A DNA stretch of 34,423 nt, from assembly GCA_002340985.1 (NCBI GenBank), contig DDNC01000011.1, positions 49,972 to 84,394 of the forward strand, read 5' to 3'. Shown one piece after another: positions 1 to 6,988 of the stretch. Position 1 is the stretch's first letter, and the number at the start of each line of letters is the position of its first letter. The position numbers were made by a program, and so were the translations under genes. The notes beneath the pieces were generated by a model, which was given only the letters and a program-made list of their open reading frames with translations, was not told the DNA's origin and did no database searches. Source of the DNA: Firmicutes bacterium UBA2530 (GTDB taxonomy: Bacteria > Bacillota > Clostridia > Tissierellales > Sedimentibacteraceae).

Positions 1-1284
1 AAGGCATATGTATCAAGGGAAGGAAGCAGTTATTTAGTTGATGACAAGGTTGCCGGAGATTTGCTTTTAAATGAAAGTTTTTCCTATGTATATGTAAATT
101 CCACGCTGTATGATGCTTTTCTCGATTACAACGAACATATGCTTGAGACAGACCGGCAGTATGACTGGACATACAGGAACTCGGGAGGGAATTTTGTTAA
201 AAAAGAGGGTAAGATAAAGGGAAAAATTGAGGAAAATTCAGTAAAAATCGGAAAGGGCGACACACTGGATATAGCTTATGAAAGAACTCCTGACAGTCAG
301 GCTGTTAAGGCCTATTCGCAGGGGAAGCTCATAGGAAGCGGAGCATACCTCAATGATGTTTTGGCCGGTATAAATTCCGATGGAGAATATGAAATTGAAA
401 GCCATGCTCAGTGGCTTATGAGAAGTGACTCTCAATTTTACGGAAATCAGACACTGAGCTTTAAGGTCGCAATTGACAAAGATGCGGATATTTCTGTTAT
501 AACAAGAGAAAATTCCCCGGGCAATATTTTGCTTGTTTCGGCAGAGAATCTGAACAGTGATGAAACATTAAAAATTTCCACAGATGTGGTGAAGACTGAT
601 ACTAATATGTACAGCTACAACGGCAAAAATATATTCATATGTCCTATAGATTTGTATGCTCAGCCGGGAGAGCATAAGCTTATTGCAGTGGTAAATGAAG
701 GAACGGAAAGGGAATACACAATAGAGAAGACATTTACCGTAAGCAGTAAGACGTTTAAAACTCAGTACCTGACAGTATCAAACGAAATGAATGAGACAAA
801 CAATGACGATACTGCAATATATGAATTTGCAAAGCTTGTAAAGCCTGCAAGAACAGAATCATCGCCTGAAAAGCTCTGGGAGGGCACTTTTGATATACCA
901 GTGGAAGGAAGGCTTACAACAGATTTCGCGGAAATAAGGTTTGTAAACAACGTTCAGTCCTCATCCAGACATTCGGGATTAGATCTGGCGGCGCCCTTGG
1001 GAACAGAAATTAAGGCGCCGAACAACGGTATTGTGGTTTTTGCCATGGAGGGTCTTCTGTCACCGGGCAACACGGTTGTCATAGATCATGGGATGGGACT
1101 TTTCACATCATATTATCACATGGATAAAATATTGGCACAAAAGGGGCAGAAGGTATCAAAGGGTGAAGTAATAGGCACGGTGGGAACGACGGGCTTCTCC
1201 ACAGGACCCCATCTTCATTATGCTGTGAGCATTTATAACACATATGTTAATCCCTACCAGCCCCTCAGCGGCATAATTGATTGA
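1..1284 (+). CDS. M23-family metallopeptidase, 5' end outside window
   Basis: The reading frame is open from base 1, so the start and any signal peptide lie upstream. The last part is a lysostaphin-like M23 (LytM/DUF1533-type) fold: RHSGLDLA with His324 and Asp328 (counted from the window edge), then HLHY with His404 and His406. These are the expected zinc ligands and catalytic histidine of peptidoglycan endopeptidases. The roughly 300 residues before it resemble no catalytic domain I know; they look like beta-rich extracellular stalk sequence. The protein probably acts outside the membrane, cleaving peptide cross-links. The gene ends 67 bp before the NfeD gene, which has its own promoter. 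The domain call is firm; the biological role (growth, sporulation or engulfment) cannot be decided without the N-terminus. Confidence 0.9.
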   Translation, partial: KAYVSREGSSYLVDDKVAGDLLLNESFSYVYVNSTLYDAFLDYNEHMLETDRQYDWTYRNSGGNFVKKEGKIKGKIEENSVKIGKGDTLDIAYERTPDSQAVKAYSQGKLIGSGAYLNDVLAGINSDGEYEIESHAQWLMRSDSQFYGNQTLSFKVAIDKDADISVITRENSPGNILLVSAENLNSDETLKISTDVVKTDTNMYSYNGKNIFICPIDLYAQPGEHKLIAVVNEGTEREYTIEKTFTVSSKTFKTQYLTVSNEMNETNNDDTAIYEFAKLVKPARTESSPEKLWEGTFDIPVEGRLTTDFAEIRFVNNVQSSSRHSGLDLAAPLGTEIKAPNNGIVVFAMEGLLSPGNTVVIDHGMGLFTSYYHMDKILAQKGQKVSKGEVIGTVGTTGFSTGPHLHYAVSIYNTYVNPYQPLSGIID

Positions 1285-1292
1285 AATTAATG

Positions 1293-1321
1293 TTTACCTG
1301 GGCGCATATGTGGTATATAAT
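1293..1321 (+). promoter_or_regulatory. Predicted sigma-A promoter of nfeD-SPFH operon
   Basis: TTTACC (1293-1298), 17-bp spacer, TATAAT (1316-1321). It lies 30 bp before the NfeD start and after the peptidase stop. Inferred from consensus match only. Confidence 0.6.
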
Positions 1322-1351
1322 TAACAAAGGGATAATTTAAAAGGAGGCATT

Positions 1352-1786
1352 ATGGAATACACTGGATGGGCTTGGCTTATAATTATTGTGGCATGTATTA
1401 TTATTGAGGCTTCCACAATGGGACTAACGACTATTTGGTTTGCCATAGGAGCATTGGTCGCATGGTTTGTACACCTTATGGGACTGGACTTACATGTGCA
1501 GATAATTATTTTTCTGTTGGTTTCGATAATATGTCTTGTCCTAACAAGGCCTATAGCTGTTGAAAAGCTGAAGGTAGGAAAAATAAAAACTAATATAGAC
1601 AGCCTTATAGGTGAGTCGGTAAAGGTGGAGTCAACTATAAACAATATTGAAAACGAGGGCTATGTCAAAGCAAGAGGGCAGATATGGTCAGCGAGGTCTG
1701 CGGATGGCGAAATAATTGAAGAAGGCGAGCTTGTTGTTGTAGAAAGTATTATAGGAGTTAAACTTATAGTAAAAAGAAAAAATTAG
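1352..1786 (+). CDS. NfeD-like short membrane protein
   Basis: A 144-residue protein. The first ~70 residues form hydrophobic helices (WLIIIVACIIIEASTMG and a second pair after the GLD turn). The last ~60 residues (about 85-144) form a small beta-barrel, OB-fold-like domain ending in VVVESIIGVKLIVKRK, the classic NfeD C-terminal pattern. It is the short form without the ClpP-like protease domain. The start follows AAAGGAGG with good spacing. The next gene, 10 bp downstream, is an SPFH protein; NfeD-SPFH pairs are a known conserved partnership that organises membrane microdomains. Function as an SPFH partner is inferred from that pairing. Confidence 0.88.
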   Translation: MEYTGWAWLIIIVACIIIEASTMGLTTIWFAIGALVAWFVHLMGLDLHVQIIIFLLVSIICLVLTRPIAVEKLKVGKIKTNIDSLIGESVKVESTINNIENEGYVKARGQIWSARSADGEIIEEGELVVVESIIGVKLIVKRKN

Positions 1787-1796
1787 GAGGTAAGTA

Positions 1797-2717
1797 ATGG
1801 AGTTTATCGGGTTTGTTTTAGTATTGGCAATATTAGTAATATTGGTGGCAACAAATATAAGGGTTGTACCTCAGGCAAATGCATATGTGGTGGAGCGTCT
1901 TGGTGCGTATCAGGCCACATGGGGAGTGGGGCTTCATGTGAAAATTCCTCTAATAGACAAAGTGGCAAGGAGAATATCACTTAAGGAGCAGGTGGTTGAC
2001 TTTCCTCCGCAGCCTGTAATCACAAAGGACAATGTAACGATGCAGATTGATACGGTAATATTCTTTCAGATTACCGACCCTAAGTTTTATACTTACGGTG
2101 TAGACAGACCTATGTCAGCCATAGAAAATCTTTCTGCTACGACCCTGAGAAATATAATAGGTGACTTGGAGCTTGACGAAACATTGACATCCAGGGAAAT
2201 AATAAACACGAGAATGCGTATAGTGTTGGATGAGGCTACAGACCCTTGGGGAATAAAAATAAACCGTGTGGAAGTCAAGAATATAATACCGCCTAAAGAA
2301 ATACAGAATGCAATGGAAAAACAAATGAAGGCTGAAAGAGAGAAAAGAGAATCCATACTTATTGCCGAAGGTCAGAAGAATGCGGCCATATTGGTATCCC
2401 AAGGTAAGAAGGAATCTCTCATACTTGAAGCCGAGGCTGAAAAGCAGGCTGCAATTTTGAGAGCCGAGGCTAAGAAGGAAGCTTCTATAAGAGAGGCCGA
2501 AGGTCAGGCTGAAGCAATATTGAGCATTCAAAAAGCAACCGCTGAAGGTCTTAAGATGATAAAGGAAGTACAGGTTGACAAGGAAGTTCTCACACTGAAG
2601 AGCTTTGAAGCATTTGAGAAGGCAGCTAACGGCCAGGCAACGAAAATTATTGTTCCGTCTGAAATTCAATCTCTGGCAGGGCTGGCATCAGCCTTGACTG
2701 AAATAAGCAGCAAATAA
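1797..2717 (+). CDS. SPFH/band-7 (stomatin/QmcA-like) protein
   Basis: 306 residues with an N-terminal membrane anchor (about 3-20), then the SPFH domain starting at VVPQANAYVVERLGAY, and a long Ala/Glu/Lys-rich coiled coil (about 165-250, with repeats of the type EAEKQAAILRAEAKKEA), as in stomatin/paraslipin proteins. Such proteins oligomerise on the cytoplasmic membrane and scaffold or regulate membrane proteases and NfeD. It starts after AGGAGG, 10 bp behind the NfeD gene, so the two are almost certainly co-translated. A hairpin terminator follows immediately. Confidence 0.93.
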   Translation: MEFIGFVLVLAILVILVATNIRVVPQANAYVVERLGAYQATWGVGLHVKIPLIDKVARRISLKEQVVDFPPQPVITKDNVTMQIDTVIFFQITDPKFYTYGVDRPMSAIENLSATTLRNIIGDLELDETLTSREIINTRMRIVLDEATDPWGIKINRVEVKNIIPPKEIQNAMEKQMKAEREKRESILIAEGQKNAAILVSQGKKESLILEAEAEKQAAILRAEAKKEASIREAEGQAEAILSIQKATAEGLKMIKEVQVDKEVLTLKSFEAFEKAANGQATKIIVPSEIQSLAGLASALTEISSK

Positions 2718-2730
2718 ATATTTAGTAAAA

Positions 2731-2758
2731 AATAATGCGCCGTGCTCGGCGCGTTATT
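2731..2758. terminator. Bidirectional terminator between SPFH and DUF5317-like genes
   Basis: AATAATGCGCCG (2731-2742), loop TGCT, CGGCGCGTTATT (2747-2758); 12-bp stem with one G-T pair. It sits between two convergent genes, and its end touches the minus-strand stop codon. Confidence 0.75.
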
Positions 2759-3336
2759 TATTTAAAAATGTCTTTTGAAAAGGTAATTTTATTTCTGGTC
2801 TGTATGAACTTATCTGAGATTATTGCCTGCACTGCAAGGATTATTCCAATAGCGGCAACGATATCTCCGGCGCTTACTATTATGCGGCTTCCGATAGTTA
2901 TTATATTGCCGAGGAAGCTTAATGAAGCACCTTCTGCAGGAGTGAAGAACAGTATTTTACCGTTAATCAAAAGCTCATACATTTCATTTCCGTACAGCTT
3001 TGCTGCAGCCTCTGATGATAGAGGGAATTTAAAACCGTTTGATAAAAATGCAAGCAGGTTCATGCTCAGTCCAATCAGAGGGATTGCAACAAATTTCATG
3101 CTTATGTTTGCGGTTAGAAATAGCCCGGTGAATATGTATGACAATAAAAGAAAAACAGAATACAGGGATGAACTATAATTAAACAAACCTAAATTCATTA
3201 CTATTATTGAGAGATACAAGAGAGCAGCTATATATATGAATGGTTTGCAGCTGAAATTTACATATTCCAGTCGGGATAGCTTGCCCTTCCTGACCAGACC
3301 TATGATTATTCCTAAAATCAGAGCTTCAAGAAACAT
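2758..3336 (-). CDS. DUF5317-like integral membrane protein
   Basis: About 192 residues. It opens with MFLEALILGIIIGLVRKGKLSRLE, which resembles the DUF5317 family (hydrophobic helix, then a Gly-Lys-Leu segment), followed by three or four further hydrophobic stretches and a GNIITIGSRIIVSAGDIVAAIGI segment near the C-terminus. An ATG 12 bp further upstream (3348) is in frame, but there the bases ATGGAGG form the Shine-Dalgarno of the 3336 start, so I chose 3336. It is monocistronic, with its own promoter at 3398-3426. The function of the family is unknown to me. Confidence 0.72.
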   Translation of the reverse strand: MFLEALILGIIIGLVRKGKLSRLEYVNFSCKPFIYIAALLYLSIIVMNLGLFNYSSSLYSVFLLLSYIFTGLFLTANISMKFVAIPLIGLSMNLLAFLSNGFKFPLSSEAAAKLYGNEMYELLINGKILFFTPAEGASLSFLGNIITIGSRIIVSAGDIVAAIGIILAVQAIISDKFIQTRNKITFSKDIFK

Positions 3337-3397
3337 GTTAGCCTCCATGAAATTCTCTGCCCATCCTAAAAGCAGGCGGACATTTATTCTTACTTGT

Positions 3398-3426
3398 ATA
3401 TTACAATAAATCTATAGATATATCAA
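3398..3426 (-). promoter_or_regulatory. Predicted promoter of DUF5317-like gene
   Basis: Read on the minus strand: TTGATA (3426-3421), 17-bp spacer, TAATAT (3403-3398), about 62 bp before the start codon. Confidence 0.5.
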
Positions 3427-3445
3427 CTTTTTGTTAAATAAATTT

Positions 3446-3548
3446 ATACTGCTTTTATTTTAAAATGTGAACAAATATTTGTCCGCAATATAGGAAAGCA
3501 GTATATACTAATCCACTTTAAGGGAAGTTATTTAATGCGGATTAGTAT
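3446..3548 (+). repeat. Dispersed two-stem repeat element, copy A
   Basis: A 103-bp intergenic element. Stem I pairs ATACTGCTTT (3446-3455) with AAAGCAGTAT (3495-3504) and encloses an inner hairpin (3466-3487, TGTGAACAAA / TTTGTCCGCA). Stem II pairs ATACTAATCC (3505-3514) with GGATTAGTAT (3539-3548). The two stems abut directly. A second copy lies at 21619-21720 in the opposite orientation; my hand alignment gives about 19 differences in 103 columns, many of them paired. The hemolysin-gene promoter lies between this element and its gene. The whole gene-free stretch 3337-3660 holds the minus promoter, this element and the plus promoter; nothing else is evident. Confidence 0.85.
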
Positions 3549-3600
3549 TAATTCACAGAACAAAAGCATAAAGTGCCGCAAGTGTTCAATAATAAATGAA

Positions 3601-3629
3601 TTGACTGGTTATAATAAGTATGTTATTAT
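3601..3629 (+). promoter_or_regulatory. Predicted promoter of CorC/HlyC-family operon
   Basis: TTGACT (3601-3606), 17-bp spacer, TATTAT (3624-3629); 32 bp before the TTG start at 3661. Because it lies downstream of repeat copy A, that repeat would not be in this transcript. Confidence 0.6.
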
Positions 3630-3660
3630 TTTTGTAATATTTTATTTGGAGGTATTTACT

Positions 3661-4995
3661 TTGTTAGAAGAAGGCTCGATATGGGGTCCGTTGATTTTAC
3701 AGATAATACTGATTTTAGTTAATGCAATTTTTGCTTCAGCCGAAATAGCCGTTATATCCATGAATGACAACAAATTGGCGAAAATGGCAGCAGAAGGAGA
3801 TAAACGCGCTAAGAGGCTTTTTAACCTCACATCTCAACCATCATATTTTCTTTCCGTAATACAGGTAGGAATTACGTTGGCCGGTTTCTTCGGCAGTGCT
3901 TTTGCGGCAGACAACTTCGCAAGCAGACTGACGAATCTTTTCATTAGGCTTGGAGTAACCTTGCCGTCAGCAACCTTAAATACAATGTCAGTTATTGTAA
4001 TAACTTTAATACTGTCTTACTTTACACTGATTTTCGGAGAGCTTGTGCCTAAAAGAGTAGGAATGAAAAATGCTGAGAAATTGGCATTGTTAATGTCCGG
4101 ACTTTTACATTTCATTTCTAAATTGTTCGCACCGCTTGTAAAACTTCTTACGGCTTCAACAAACGGCATATTAAAGCTCATGGGAATTGACCCTGATTCT
4201 GAGGACGATGACGTAACAGAAGAGGATATCCGAATGATGGTTGATGTGGGAAGTGAGAAAGGGTCAATCAATGCAAATGAAAAGGAAATGATTCAAAATG
4301 TTTTTGAATTTGACAATAAAACTGCTGAAGAAGTAATGACTCACAGGACAGAAGTAGATATATTGTGGCTTGACGAGACAGATGAAGAATGGGCACAGAA
4401 GATAACAAAGAGCAGACATACAAGATATCCTGTGTGCGACGGAAGCGCAGATAATATAATAGGGGTTTTAAATGTCAAGGATTATTTCAGATTAAAGGAC
4501 AGATCGAGAGAAAATATAATGAACAAGGCCATAAGAGCAGCATATTATGTGCCTGAAACAGTCAGAACAGATGTGCTGTTCCAAAATATGAAGAGGACAA
4601 GGAATCATTTTGCCGTAGTATTTGATGAGTATGGCGGAATGAGCGGTGTTATAACCATGAATGATCTGCTTGAGCAGATAGTGGGTAATTTTGATGATGA
4701 CTATCTGACACCAGAACCTCCTACAATTGAAAAAATAGATGAGGATACATGGAAAATAAAAGGCTCTGCATATCTTGAGGATGTTTCCAAAGAACTTGGA
4801 ATCAGTCTGCCGGATGAAGACTTTGATACATTTGGAGGGCTTGTGTTCGGTGTGCTGGGCATAATTCCTGAGGACGGAACAACAATGGAGTTGGAAGAGT
4901 ACGGTTTGAAAATAAAAGTAACCGAAATAAAAGGAAGAAGGCTTGAAACAGCAATTGTTTATAAGTTCAAGGACTCTGCGGACTATGAAGACTAA
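3661..4995 (+). CDS. CNNM/CBS-pair/CorC-HlyC ('hemolysin') family protein
   Basis: 444 residues from a TTG start. Order: CNNM (DUF21) membrane domain (about 1-190, with AIFASAEIAVISMN typical of the family), a CBS pair (about 205-330: AEEVMTHRTEVDILW ... FDEYGGMSGVITMNDLLEQIVG), and a C-terminal CorC_HlyC FAD-like transporter-associated domain (about 350-430, TFGGLVFGVLGIIPEDG). Family members are implicated in Mg2+/Co2+ export or regulation of magnesium transport; the 'hemolysin' name is historical. An in-frame ATG at 3535 would add 42 residues. GGAGG at 3648-3652 with 8-nt spacing to TTG 3661, and the promoter at 3601-3629, argue for the shorter form. It probably heads an operon with the M50 protease and 5-FCL genes. 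Confidence 0.92.
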   Translation: MLEEGSIWGPLILQIILILVNAIFASAEIAVISMNDNKLAKMAAEGDKRAKRLFNLTSQPSYFLSVIQVGITLAGFFGSAFAADNFASRLTNLFIRLGVTLPSATLNTMSVIVITLILSYFTLIFGELVPKRVGMKNAEKLALLMSGLLHFISKLFAPLVKLLTASTNGILKLMGIDPDSEDDDVTEEDIRMMVDVGSEKGSINANEKEMIQNVFEFDNKTAEEVMTHRTEVDILWLDETDEEWAQKITKSRHTRYPVCDGSADNIIGVLNVKDYFRLKDRSRENIMNKAIRAAYYVPETVRTDVLFQNMKRTRNHFAVVFDEYGGMSGVITMNDLLEQIVGNFDDDYLTPEPPTIEKIDEDTWKIKGSAYLEDVSKELGISLPDEDFDTFGGLVFGVLGIIPEDGTTMELEEYGLKIKVTEIKGRRLETAIVYKFKDSADYED

Positions 4996-5048
4996 TTCAG
5001 GTATTCTTAAGACAGATAGTGTACTATATAGAGGTACAAGGAGGACAC

Positions 5049-5669
5049 ATGGACGCTATATTAAGTAAATTATTAATTTTACCCGGAATCTTGCTCGGAT
5101 TGTCTGTACACGAATTTGCCCACGGATACGCTGCTGTCAAAATGGGTGACAACACTCCCATGCTGCAGGGAAGGCTTACACTGAACCCTGTTAAGCACAT
5201 AGATCCTATGGGATTTCTGTGCCTGATGTTATTTGGATTTGGATGGGCTAAGCCCGTTGTTATAAATTCAAGGAATTTTAAGAACCCGAGAAAAGATGAT
5301 GCAATAGTATCATTGGCAGGGCCTGCTGCAAACTTTCTTATAGCTTTTTTATTTGTGGCACTTATGAAGGCCGTGGACATGTTCATGGAATACAATCTCA
5401 CAACCCAGGTAATTTGGGAGGTGCTGCAAAGTACAGTATACATAAATCTCGTTCTTATGGTATTCAATTTGATTCCCATACCGCCACTTGACGGTCACCA
5501 TATTTTAGGCAGCATAGGCGGAGCAAGGGTATGGAATTTCTATTATAAGTATTATGATCAGCTTAGGTTTGCAATGCTGCTCTTGATAGTTTTCAGGGGA
5601 GTTAGTTTTATAATAGGACCTGCAATAAGCAGCTTATATGGTTTTTTAATATCAATATTTTTCAGGTGA
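5049..5669 (+). CDS. Site-2-type M50 zinc metalloprotease, membrane
   Basis: 206 residues, almost entirely hydrophobic. The zinc motif HEFAH (His21, Glu22, His25) lies in the first membrane helix, and the third-ligand motif NLIPIPPLDG has Asp148. These are the signatures of the compact, PDZ-less S2P/rseP-like (YwhC/SREBP) group that cleaves within the membrane. The start at 5049 follows AAGGAGG (5038-5044); an in-frame ATG at 5019 lacks such a site and was not chosen. It sits 53 bp after the CorC-like gene, and its last codons carry the ribosome binding site of the next gene. The substrate is unknown. Confidence 0.92.
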   Translation: MDAILSKLLILPGILLGLSVHEFAHGYAAVKMGDNTPMLQGRLTLNPVKHIDPMGFLCLMLFGFGWAKPVVINSRNFKNPRKDDAIVSLAGPAANFLIAFLFVALMKAVDMFMEYNLTTQVIWEVLQSTVYINLVLMVFNLIPIPPLDGHHILGSIGGARVWNFYYKYYDQLRFAMLLLIVFRGVSFIIGPAISSLYGFLISIFFR

Positions 5670-5674
5670 TAATA

Positions 5675-6232
5675 ATGGAGACAAAAAACCAACTGAGAAA
5701 GAGTATGTTAAATATAAGAAATACCATGTCTGAAGAAGAAGTTAAAAACAAAAGCCGTACAATCATGAATAAGCTTACCTGTATGGACGAGTATAAAAAT
5801 AGCAAGGTTATATTTGTTTATATGAGCTTTAAAAATGAAGTTGATACAACAGCCTTAATCAGCAAAATGCTGGAAGACAACAAGCGTGTTGTAATACCGT
5901 ATACGGACACGGTCAATACTGCGATAATACCGTCTGAAATCAAGAACACTCATGAGGATTTAACCTTGAGCCATTTTGGATATTATGAGCCGGTTTTTGA
6001 GAAAATAAGAAGAATTGAACCGGAGGAGCTTGATCTGATAATAGTCCCGGGAGTAGCTTTTGACAGGAACAACAACCGAATAGGCTTCGGTAAGGGATAT
6101 TACGACAGGATTTTATCCCGAAAAAGAAGCGATGCAAAGGCAATTGCCGTTGCATATGATTTTCAGGTGCTCGATGAAGTGCCGTCAGAACCCCATGATA
6201 TAAAAATGGATATGATTATCACAGAAATATAA
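5675..6232 (+). CDS. 5-formyltetrahydrofolate cyclo-ligase (MTHFS)
   Basis: 185 residues, full family length. It carries the substrate/ATP signature IIVPGVAFDRNNNRIGFGKGYYDR (about residues 118-141) and an N-terminal basic helix starting KNQLRKSMLNIRNTM. It converts 5-formyl-THF to 5,10-methenyl-THF using ATP, returning stored folate to the one-carbon pool. The ATG at 5675 is preceded by AGGTGA, which overlaps the stop of the M50 gene; a GTG nine bases earlier is part of that site. It is last in its operon, followed by a strong terminator. glyA elsewhere in the window feeds the same one-carbon pool. Confidence 0.95.
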   Translation: METKNQLRKSMLNIRNTMSEEEVKNKSRTIMNKLTCMDEYKNSKVIFVYMSFKNEVDTTALISKMLEDNKRVVIPYTDTVNTAIIPSEIKNTHEDLTLSHFGYYEPVFEKIRRIEPEELDLIIVPGVAFDRNNNRIGFGKGYYDRILSRKRSDAKAIAVAYDFQVLDEVPSEPHDIKMDMIITEI

Positions 6233-6245
6233 AATTGAAACAATT

Positions 6246-6270
6246 AAGGGCGCTAAGCGCCCTTGTTTTT
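6246..6270. terminator. Terminator between 5-FCL and comFC
   Basis: AAGGGCGC (6246-6253), loop TAA, GCGCCCTT (6257-6264), then GTTTTT. Perfect 8-bp GC-rich stem between convergent genes. Confidence 0.85.
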
Positions 6271-6271
6271 G

Positions 6272-6988
6272 TTACCTTGCTATTGTAATTGCGGAGACTT
6301 TCGATACACCTTTGTTTATGAGGGCCCTTGCGCATTCGTTGACTGTTGCACCGGTTGTGTATATGTCGTCCACTAAAAGCACGGAACTGTGGATAATTTT
6401 ATCAGCAGATTTCTTTGTTTCAAAAGCATTTATTATATTCCTTCTACGGGACAATCTGCTCTGACGGCTTTGCTTTTGGGTCTTTCGCGTCCTCTTCAGA
6501 ACGTCTGCGTATGGAATGGAAAGCTTTTCAGATATGTATTTTGCTATGAGCTGAGACTGGTTGTAGCCTCTTTCCTGCATCCTTGACCGGTGGAGAGGCA
6601 CAGATACTATGAAATCAAAATCCGTATACCCTGTATTTTTCATAAATTCAACGAGGATATTTCCAAAAAGCTTGAAGTAATACGCCTTGTTGTAATACTT
6701 ATAGCTGTAGATTGCTTTTTTAACAAGCCCTTCATAGGAATAGGGCGATTTGGATTCTTCAAAATATTTATTCGTATCGGTACATTCCGAGCACAGATTG
6801 TCCGCATATCCGTAATCGATTTGCTTTGAGCATTTGCGGCACAGGGGAGGTGTCAGCTTTTTAAAATGCGCTTCACAGTCACGGCAAAGATACCTGTCAC
6901 CTATTAATTCGTCATAGGCTTCGCATATGAAGCACACATTCTTTTCAGGATAAATAAGCTCCATGAATGAATTTGCATAGGATTTCAT
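6272..6988 (-). CDS. comFC: ComF-family phosphoribosyltransferase-like protein
   Basis: 238 residues. The N-terminus has four CxxC pairs (Cys19/22, 35/38, 50/53, 66/69), the zinc-binding part of ComFC. The C-terminus carries the PRPP-binding loop VLLVDDIYTTGATVNECA (about 203-220). ComFC proteins act in DNA uptake and handling of single-stranded DNA; the enzymatic role is not settled. Its ATG overlaps the recD2 stop in an ATGA arrangement, so the two genes are translationally coupled. The partner gene comFA is not in the window. Pairing with RecD2 suggests a DNA-processing role. Confidence 0.92.
   Translation of the reverse strand: MKSYANSFMELIYPEKNVCFICEAYDELIGDRYLCRDCEAHFKKLTPPLCRKCSKQIDYGYADNLCSECTDTNKYFEESKSPYSYEGLVKKAIYSYKYYNKAYYFKLFGNILVEFMKNTGYTDFDFIVSVPLHRSRMQERGYNQSQLIAKYISEKLSIPYADVLKRTRKTQKQSRQSRLSRRRNIINAFETKKSADKIIHSSVLLVDDIYTTGATVNECARALINKGVSKVSAITIAR

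Noticed and set aside
2735..3178. Plus-strand 147-codon reading frame opposite the DUF5317-like gene
   Set aside because: The minus strand has the hydrophobic pattern, RBS and promoter of a real gene; the plus frame starts inside the terminator.
3535..3660. N-terminal extension of the CorC/HlyC-family protein
   Set aside because: The extension begins inside the repeat element, precedes the predicted promoter and lacks an RBS; TTG at 3661 has GGAGG.
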